Assembly: GCA_002345675.1 (NCBI GenBank)
Contig: DDWL01000041.1
Span: forward strand, 294 to 27,449
DNA from: Bacteroidales bacterium UBA2287
Lineage (GTDB): Bacteria > Bacteroidota > Bacteroidia > Bacteroidales > Tenuifilaceae
Length of the DNA: 27,156 bases
Direction: 5' to 3'
Positions 22,207-27,156 of the stretch are shown piece after piece (the stretch's first letter is position 1; every line of letters starts with the position of its first letter). The position numbers were made by a program, and so were the translations under genes. The notes beneath the pieces were generated by a model, which made no database searches, had not been told where the DNA came from, and saw only the letters and a program-made list of their open reading frames with translations.

Positions 22207-22971
22207 CTACTCGTCGAAGCCTGGGCGTTTAAACTCCATTGCTGCAGGCAAATGCTCAAGTATTAATCTTTTAACAACCGAAAGTTGCTTTAAGAAACCA
22301 AGAATATCATCTTCGAACTCGGGAAACATTTCCATAATTCGAACCCAAGCAGCTGTTGATCGCTCAATTAGAATTATAGCAATTTTGGCAGAGCCAAGAG
22401 CATCGGTGGGTTCCTCGTCGTCGTCGACGGGAAGAAACGCACGGTACGTTTTGGTTGAAACCATCATAAAGTAGTACTGAACAACATCCATGGCATCGGC
22501 AATAGCAGTAGCTTTTTCGCCTCCAATGTTCATAAGCGTTTCGTGCTTAGCCAAAAACACTTCGCTTCGCTCCTTAACCCATTGCCCAACACTCATGGTG
22601 TACTCGCGTGAAAGTACAACGGCCTTTTGGTTTACTGGATCGGGATCAAGTTCAACCTTAACTTCCTCGTTGGAAATAGAATCGGGGTCGATTCCATGCT
22701 CCTTCATCTTATCGTACAAAAGTTTAGCAGTTAGCTTAAACATTAGGCTAAGCTGCTCCCAAAACTTTTGATTTTCAATATCGTTACTATCAGCATCAGA
22801 AGTGGTATCCATTTGCTGCTCCATGTGGTAAACCGAACAGTGAACGGTATGTGTACAACGCTCGCACCAGCGGTCGCAGTAGTTATGAATTCCAGGAATA
22901 ATTCGTGGATCGGCAACAATTTTACTTAACAGCCTTTCGGCCTCATTCAACTTTTCGTTTTCGTTTTCCAT
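22207..22971 (-). CDS. Conserved hypothetical protein with N-terminal Cys motif
   Basis: Function not recognised. It is a 254-residue, acidic, soluble protein without signal peptide or membrane segment. Near the N-terminus it has a compact four-Cys motif, Cys32, Cys36, Cys39 and Cys45 (YCDRWCERCTHTVHC), suited to Zn or an iron-sulfur cluster. The preceding PRIIPGIHNY looks conserved as well. The remainder seems mainly helical, with acidic stretches (VDDDEEPTD) and an ERSTAAWVRIMEMFPEF helix. From memory, proteins beginning with this Cys motif occur as uncharacterised families in several phyla. It lies 99 bp upstream of the selenium operon on the same strand, so a link with metal or selenium handling is possible, but co-transcription is not shown. 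Confidence 0.8.
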   Translation of the reverse strand: MENENEKLNEAERLLSKIVADPRIIPGIHNYCDRWCERCTHTVHCSVYHMEQQMDTTSDADSNDIENQKFWEQLSLMFKLTAKLLYDKMKEHGIDPDSISNEEVKVELDPDPVNQKAVVLSREYTMSVGQWVKERSEVFLAKHETLMNIGGEKATAIADAMDVVQYYFMMVSTKTYRAFLPVDDDEEPTDALGSAKIAIILIERSTAAWVRIMEMFPEFEDDILGFLKQLSVVKRLILEHLPAAMEFKRPGFDE

Positions 22972-23090
22972 AGTAAATAAACCTGTTGTTAATTATCATT
23001 TCCGTCACTATTATTTCAGAAGCGGGCTGCAAAAACTTACTGCCATGGCAATTTCATGTGTAACGCCTGGCATTTTATCATTTTGTCTTT

Positions 23091-24260
23091 TTAATAATTT
23101 AATCCAAAAGCCCAAAGCGGAATCACATTGAGGTAACCAAATTCAATATCATCTTTTACCATAAATGATTTACCGTCTTGTTCTATTTGGGTTTGTTTCT
23201 TATTCTTTCCACCAACTTCAAACGTATATTTATCAATTACAAAATCAGCTTTTATTGAAGAAATTACTTCATTTTGTACTCGCATTTGATTGAAAAAGAA
23301 AGTTTCTCGTAAATTTCCAACATTTGATTTATCTCCAACCAAGTTGAATATGATATTTGTATTGTCCAAATACACCTTATCAACTTTCCCTAATCCACGG
23401 ATGCCGCTTGTTTCATTTCGTAACTGTCCAATAAGTCCTGCTTTTTCCATATATGAAAAATAATCATCAACGGAATTCCGGCTTACACTAATCATTTCTG
23501 ATATTTTGGAGAAATTGGGTTTAAATGGTACGCTTTCAGCAATAATCGAAAGTAATCGTTTCAATTTTCGACTTGTTCCAACATTTAAGTTTGCATATTG
23601 AGGAATATCTGATTCCAATGTCTGAACAATAATTTGACCTAAACGAAGATTCATTTCATTTTCAATTCCAAAAGGATAATATCCTCGTTGTAAATAGTCA
23701 TTAAATAATGGTAGTGGATGTTGAATACTGTCCAGCTTTACCTCATTATTAATGATTTGCTCTAACGAATAAACGCCTGTTTCATAGTTATGAAAGAATT
23801 TCAAATATTCACGGAATGAAAGTCCTTGTAATTTGTAAATTATTGCACGGCGACTTAAATCAGCCGAACCTTTCAGTATATCAAGTACAGAAGAACCAGT
23901 AAAAATAACTTTCAAGGTAGGAAATGAGTCGTAAATATTTTTTAGTTCACGAGACCAGTCGTTGTACTTATGAATTTCGTCGATAAATAAATATTCTCCT
24001 GCATTTTTATAGAAATTGTCCGCTAAATCAAAAAGTCTATTTTCGCCAAAGTACATATCGTCAGCGGAAACATATAATGCTCTTTTGCTATCTAAATTTT
24101 CCTTTATGTATTGCAAAATCATTGTAGTTTTACCAACCCCACGAGCTCCAATAATCCCAATCATCCTACTTTCCCAAGAGACTTTATCGTATAAATAACG
24201 TTTAAAATCGGTTGTTGTACTTTGTAAAAGCGTTTCAAATTTCTGATATAGAGTTATCAT
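23091..24260 (-). CDS. AAA-family ATPase with DUF4143-type C-terminal domain
   Basis: A 389-residue protein of the large prokaryotic AAA_14/DUF4143 group. Walker A is GARGVGKT (38-45) and Walker B LFIDEIHK (91-98). A winged-helix-like segment around 255-290 (SKISEMISVSRNSVDDYFSYME) precedes a C-terminal domain (about 320-385) with nuclease-like features (DFVIDKYTFEVGGKNK). The biological role of this family is poorly known; members are often accessory genes that differ between related strains. The codons look unlike those of its neighbours (fewer TCG and CGA), and the short flanks read like junction DNA, which hints at acquisition by transfer; this was judged by eye only. It has its own clear promoter and is therefore probably a single-gene unit. 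Confidence 0.9.
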   Translation of the reverse strand: MITLYQKFETLLQSTTTDFKRYLYDKVSWESRMIGIIGARGVGKTTMILQYIKENLDSKRALYVSADDMYFGENRLFDLADNFYKNAGEYLFIDEIHKYNDWSRELKNIYDSFPTLKVIFTGSSVLDILKGSADLSRRAIIYKLQGLSFREYLKFFHNYETGVYSLEQIINNEVKLDSIQHPLPLFNDYLQRGYYPFGIENEMNLRLGQIIVQTLESDIPQYANLNVGTSRKLKRLLSIIAESVPFKPNFSKISEMISVSRNSVDDYFSYMEKAGLIGQLRNETSGIRGLGKVDKVYLDNTNIIFNLVGDKSNVGNLRETFFFNQMRVQNEVISSIKADFVIDKYTFEVGGKNKKQTQIEQDGKSFMVKDDIEFGYLNVIPLWAFGLNY

Positions 24261-24277
24261 TGTTTAATATTTTTTTA

Positions 24278-24309
24278 CAAATATACAAAACGCACAACGT
24301 ATTCAACAA
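24278..24309 (-). promoter_or_regulatory. Bacteroidota-type promoter of the AAA ATPase gene
   Basis: On the minus strand a perfect -7 element, TATATTTG, lies at 24285-24278. TTG triplets at 24306-24304 and 24309-24307 give 18- and 21-bp spacings, fitting the -33 TTG element. Transcription would begin about 12 bp before the ATG at 24260. Confidence 0.65.
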
Positions 24310-24416
24310 TTATTATGATAAATGTTCATTTAAATGTGCAAAAGTTGTTTTTCCTGCTTAACATTAGTTTTTAGGTAGGTGTATAATTATAGAATATTCA
24401 GATTGTTAAGTGCAAC

Positions 24417-26594
24417 TTATTCAACCAACTTCATTTCATTAATTAAGTATCCTGCACCAGCATACTTGTCGACGATAAATAGAATATAGCGAATGTCGAG
24501 GGTTACGTTTCGGCATACTAATGGATCGAACATAATATCGCTCATTGTACCCTCCCAAACTCGGTCGAAATTTATGCCAACTAACTCCCCTTTGGCATTA
24601 AGAACTGGGCTGCCCGAGTTACCTCCCGAAGTATGGTTTGTGGCAATAAATGCAACTGGTACTGATCCATTTACAGCCCAACGACCATAGTCTTTTTTTG
24701 CATATAAATCGAATAACTTTTGGGGAACTACGTAGTCATAAACACCCATTTTCGACTTTTGAATTATTCCATCGAGGGTTGTAAAATGTGCAAAATCGAC
24801 AGCATCGCGGGGCGAGTAGCCCTTAACTTTTCCGTATGCCACACGAATTGTTGAGTTGGCATCGGGGTAAAATACCCTGTTTGGTTGCATTTCCATAAGA
24901 CCCTTTACGTATGTGCGGTAAAGCACATTTATTTCATCGGAAAGAAGCTGGTGTGGTAAATTAACATTAATAAAGAAAATGCTGTCGAACTGAGCATTAA
25001 TGCTGTAAGCAATGTCGTTTTTTATTACAACGGCCTTTTCGGCTGAGAAGTTGTTTAGAATATCGAACAGTTTAGTGCTGTCGGTAAAAACCGATTGCTT
25101 GAAAAGCAAATGTGCAGCAACTTTCCAATTTCCTTCGGACGATTGGTGAAGCGCACTCAGATTTGGCGGAAATAGCCCCGTTGGCATATTTGGTTTCTCC
25201 AAGTCGTTTCGAAGTACTTCCATGGTTGCAACAAAAATATTTTTGTCGGTTGCGGCGTGGTAATCCTTATAAAATAGTTTTGCGCTTGCAGTCATGCTAT
25301 TTGCCATTTTGGCAACCTTAACCGAGTCGAACAATACACTGCTGGAGGCCTCGTTAACAAGCGACTTAAAGCTGGTTACGAAACGAAAAAGTTCAACCGC
25401 TTTAAACGCTTCGCGCTCCAAATCGCGGGCAACCAAAAGGGGCTTTATGCTATCCTGAAGTAAGGCAAACTTGCCAAGTAAATGGCCATACTCATTTACA
25501 CGTTTAGGATTGGCAGCAACCCAAGTTGCAAATTCCTTTTCGAGTTCAACTTTTCGGCTAACTGCATTAAGGCGAACAAGGCCATTACGCTCGCCAATCC
25601 ACTTTTTCCAAGCATTTGCAACACCTGCATACTTGCTTGTATACATTATGCGAACAGTGTCGTTGCTTTTCATAAAATTGTCCATAATTTCTAAGCGCTT
25701 TGTGCGCAGGTCAATTTTCATGGGGTTCGATGAACTTACAACATAATCGACCTCGTGTGAGGTAATGAATTGCTGGGTTGTGCCTGGGTAACCGAAAACC
25801 ATTGTAAAATCGTTATCCTTTACCCCTTTAGTTGAAATAGGCAAGAAATATTTTGGTTTATACGGAACATTACTGGGCGAATAGGCAGCGGGTTTATTGT
25901 CCTTGTCGGCATAAATGCGAAACAGCGAAAAGTCGCCAGTATGGCGAGGCCACATCCAGTTGTCGGTGTCGCCACCAAAGTTCCCAATATCCTTTGGAGG
26001 TGCGCCAACCAATCGCACATCGCGAAAAACCTCGTTAATAAAAAGGATGTACTGATTACCGTAAAACATTGGTGCTATGCGCGCTAAGTAATGAGTACCC
26101 ACGATTGCCGAATCGGCAACAGTTTTTGTGTTTGAAGCAATTAGTTTATCCCTTTCACTTTCGCTCATATTGCTGGTAACACCTTTAAGCACAAGCGGCG
26201 TAACATCTTCAATTTTAACTAAAAAGGTAACAGTTAGGTTTGCGTTTGGCAACTCCTCGTCGAGCGACTTTGCCCAAAAGCCGTTGGTAATATAATCGTT
26301 TTCAATCGATGAGTGACTTTGAATATTGCCTAAGCCACAGTGATGATTTGTAATGAGAAGGCCATTTGCCGAAACAAGTTCGCCAGTACAACCGCGCCCA
26401 AAATGCACTATTGCATCTTTAATTGAAGGTTTATTTATGCTATAAATATCCTCGGCCGAGAGCTTAAAACCCTGCTTTCGCATATCGGCAATGTTATACT
26501 TTTCAATAAGATGAGGCAGCCACATTCCTTCGTCGGCAATTGAAGGTGTAGTAATTAGCAGGAATAGGCTTAGGAAAGAAAGAATTCGGTTCAT
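24417..26594 (-). CDS. dpp11: S46 family dipeptidyl-peptidase, DPP11 type (Asp/Glu specific)
   Basis: A 725-residue exported serine exopeptidase of family S46. Residues 1-20 are a signal peptide; the mature start DEGMWLPHL is typical. The catalytic triad is His85 (LITNHHCG), Asp221 (PRHTGDF) and Ser660 (GGNSGSP). The residue 18 positions after the Ser is Arg678 (INFDR), matching Arg673 of Porphyromonas gingivalis DPP11, which confers preference for Asp or Glu at P1; DPP7 enzymes have Gly there. It should remove acidic dipeptides from the N-termini of oligopeptides in the periplasm, supporting peptide fermentation. That fits with hydrogenase and formate dehydrogenase as electron sinks, an inference. 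The gene follows DUF559 by 12 bp. Length and motif order are normal for the family. Confidence 0.94.
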   Translation of the reverse strand: MNRILSFLSLFLLITTPSIADEGMWLPHLIEKYNIADMRKQGFKLSAEDIYSINKPSIKDAIVHFGRGCTGELVSANGLLITNHHCGLGNIQSHSSIENDYITNGFWAKSLDEELPNANLTVTFLVKIEDVTPLVLKGVTSNMSESERDKLIASNTKTVADSAIVGTHYLARIAPMFYGNQYILFINEVFRDVRLVGAPPKDIGNFGGDTDNWMWPRHTGDFSLFRIYADKDNKPAAYSPSNVPYKPKYFLPISTKGVKDNDFTMVFGYPGTTQQFITSHEVDYVVSSSNPMKIDLRTKRLEIMDNFMKSNDTVRIMYTSKYAGVANAWKKWIGERNGLVRLNAVSRKVELEKEFATWVAANPKRVNEYGHLLGKFALLQDSIKPLLVARDLEREAFKAVELFRFVTSFKSLVNEASSSVLFDSVKVAKMANSMTASAKLFYKDYHAATDKNIFVATMEVLRNDLEKPNMPTGLFPPNLSALHQSSEGNWKVAAHLLFKQSVFTDSTKLFDILNNFSAEKAVVIKNDIAYSINAQFDSIFFINVNLPHQLLSDEINVLYRTYVKGLMEMQPNRVFYPDANSTIRVAYGKVKGYSPRDAVDFAHFTTLDGIIQKSKMGVYDYVVPQKLFDLYAKKDYGRWAVNGSVPVAFIATNHTSGGNSGSPVLNAKGELVGINFDRVWEGTMSDIMFDPLVCRNVTLDIRYILFIVDKYAGAGYLINEMKLVE

Positions 26595-26606
26595 GATATT
26601 GTTATG

Positions 26607-26981
26607 TTAATTCTGATTATTATTCGTTTGTTGTAAAATTTTATGTAGAACGCAATTTACATCATTCAAGTCTTCGTTTTTGATTCGAAGCACTTTAATT
26701 CCCATTTCACTTAAAATTTCATCTCTATGTTTATCATGCTCTTTTGTTGAAAGATGAATTCGTCCATCGAGTTCAATTGCAACTTTAACTTTAGCACAAT
26801 AAAAATCGGGAATAAAACAGAAATGTTGAAAGCCAATTGTCTGATAAATAATTGGGTGTTGTCGTAAAAACTTCAACCCTGCTAATTTCCTTCCTTTCAA
26901 ATAAGTCCAAAGAAACTCCTCCTCAGGGGTTGGATTATTTCTTAATTCTCTAGCTAATAGTTTTATTTGAGAGTATAGCAT
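26607..26981 (-). CDS. DUF559 domain protein (endonuclease-like)
   Basis: A 124-residue protein of the DUF559 family, distantly related to Vsr endonucleases (PD-(D/E)xK fold). The N-terminus ARELRNNPTPEEEFLW and the core FIPDFYC, then VAIELDGRIH and GIKVLRIKNEDL match the family. Putative metal ligands are Asp59, Glu70 and Asp72. Stand-alone DUF559 proteins are widespread and of unknown function; nuclease activity is assumed from the fold. It lies 12 bp upstream of the dipeptidyl-peptidase gene on the same strand and may be co-transcribed with it, though no functional link is apparent. A start at 26981 gives the full domain. Confidence 0.9.
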   Translation of the reverse strand: MLYSQIKLLARELRNNPTPEEEFLWTYLKGRKLAGLKFLRQHPIIYQTIGFQHFCFIPDFYCAKVKVAIELDGRIHLSTKEHDKHRDEILSEMGIKVLRIKNEDLNDVNCVLHKILQQTNNNQN

Positions 26982-27156
26982 TATTTTTTAAAAATTTAAG
27001 AGCCTTACCCCCCAATCAATATTCTCGAGTTTTCGGTGGTCGATTCGCCCCCTTTCGAGAAGGTGAGAAGCAATGGCCAAACCCAATTCGAATGGGACCA
27101 AAGGGGAGTAACGATTTCAAACAACATTTCATTTTTTTATTTACTTGCCTTACCCC
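26982..27156. other. Gene-free right edge with repeats
   Basis: No gene is seen. GCCTTACCCC occurs at 27002-27011 and again at 27147-27156, the last bases of the window. Between them TTCTCGA and TCGAGAA form a short inverted repeat (27022-27028, 27054-27060), and CCCAATTCGAATGGG is a near-palindrome. GC content is locally higher than in other spacers. The block may be a dispersed repeat or the start of one that continues beyond the window. Confidence 0.45.

Noticed and set aside
23020..23075. Integron attC-like site next to the AAA ATPase gene
   Set aside because: Only fragments such as TAACGCC and a TGCCATGGCA palindrome are present; a full set of paired R/L boxes could not be found.

Overview
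The window looks like chromosome of an anaerobic or microaerophilic Bacteroidota, probably of the Bacteroidales/Marinilabiliales type. The reasons are AT-rich DNA, promoters resembling the Bacteroidota TAnnTTTG -7 element, a TonB-dependent receptor with an N-terminal carboxypeptidase-regulatory-like domain, a secreted protein with a type IX secretion (T9SS) C-terminal sorting domain, an S46 dipeptidyl-peptidase of the DPP11 type, and fermentative [FeFe] hydrogenase and formate dehydrogenase operons. No rRNA, tRNA, CRISPR array, transposase or phage gene was seen. The species cannot be named from the sequence.

Layout. Positions 1-474 hold no gene but several inverted and tandem repeats. Positions 475-5385 hold a bacteriohemerythrin, an OmpR/PhoB-type response regulator without a neighbouring kinase, a small secreted protein that is a free-standing copy of the receptor's N-terminal domain, and a TonB-dependent receptor whose promoter carries 11-bp-spaced direct repeats like a Pho box. 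Positions 5541-6920 (minus strand) are a fluoride-channel operon: crcB, DUF190, and a zinc-ribbon methyltransferase. Positions 6967-8997 encode a secreted Asp-box protein with 14 repeats.

Positions 9251-18529 are the metabolic core. A MobB-MobA fusion (molybdenum cofactor nucleotide attachment) is divergent from a three-gene NAD-linked formate dehydrogenase operon (NuoE-like, NuoF-like, catalytic subunit). This runs head-on, across a shared bidirectional terminator, into a three-gene NAD-linked [FeFe] hydrogenase operon (HydC, HydB, HydA). Both complexes have the same NuoE/NuoF-type diaphorase design, so formate and H2 could exchange electrons through NADH. The hydrogenase promoter has a 22-bp Crp/Fnr-type dyad near -41 and Rex-like palindromes downstream of the predicted start.

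Positions 19005-22107 (minus strand) are a selenium-activation operon: an EF2568-type cysteine desulfurase-like enzyme, YedF, DUF3343 and SelD (selenophosphate synthetase). No selenium-using gene is visible: the formate dehydrogenase uses Cys where relatives use selenocysteine. The rest is a Cys-motif hypothetical protein, an AAA/DUF4143 ATPase with its own strong promoter, an S46 peptidase with the Arg that marks Asp/Glu-specific DPP11, a DUF559 nuclease-like protein, and a gene-free, repeat-bearing right edge.

The strongest leads are the formate/H2 pair with stripped-down diaphorases, the TSCSP variant at the H-cluster, the composite hydrogenase operator, the selenium operon without a visible client, and the structured repeats at the left edge. 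I found no gene set that clearly amounts to an undescribed defence or mobile system.
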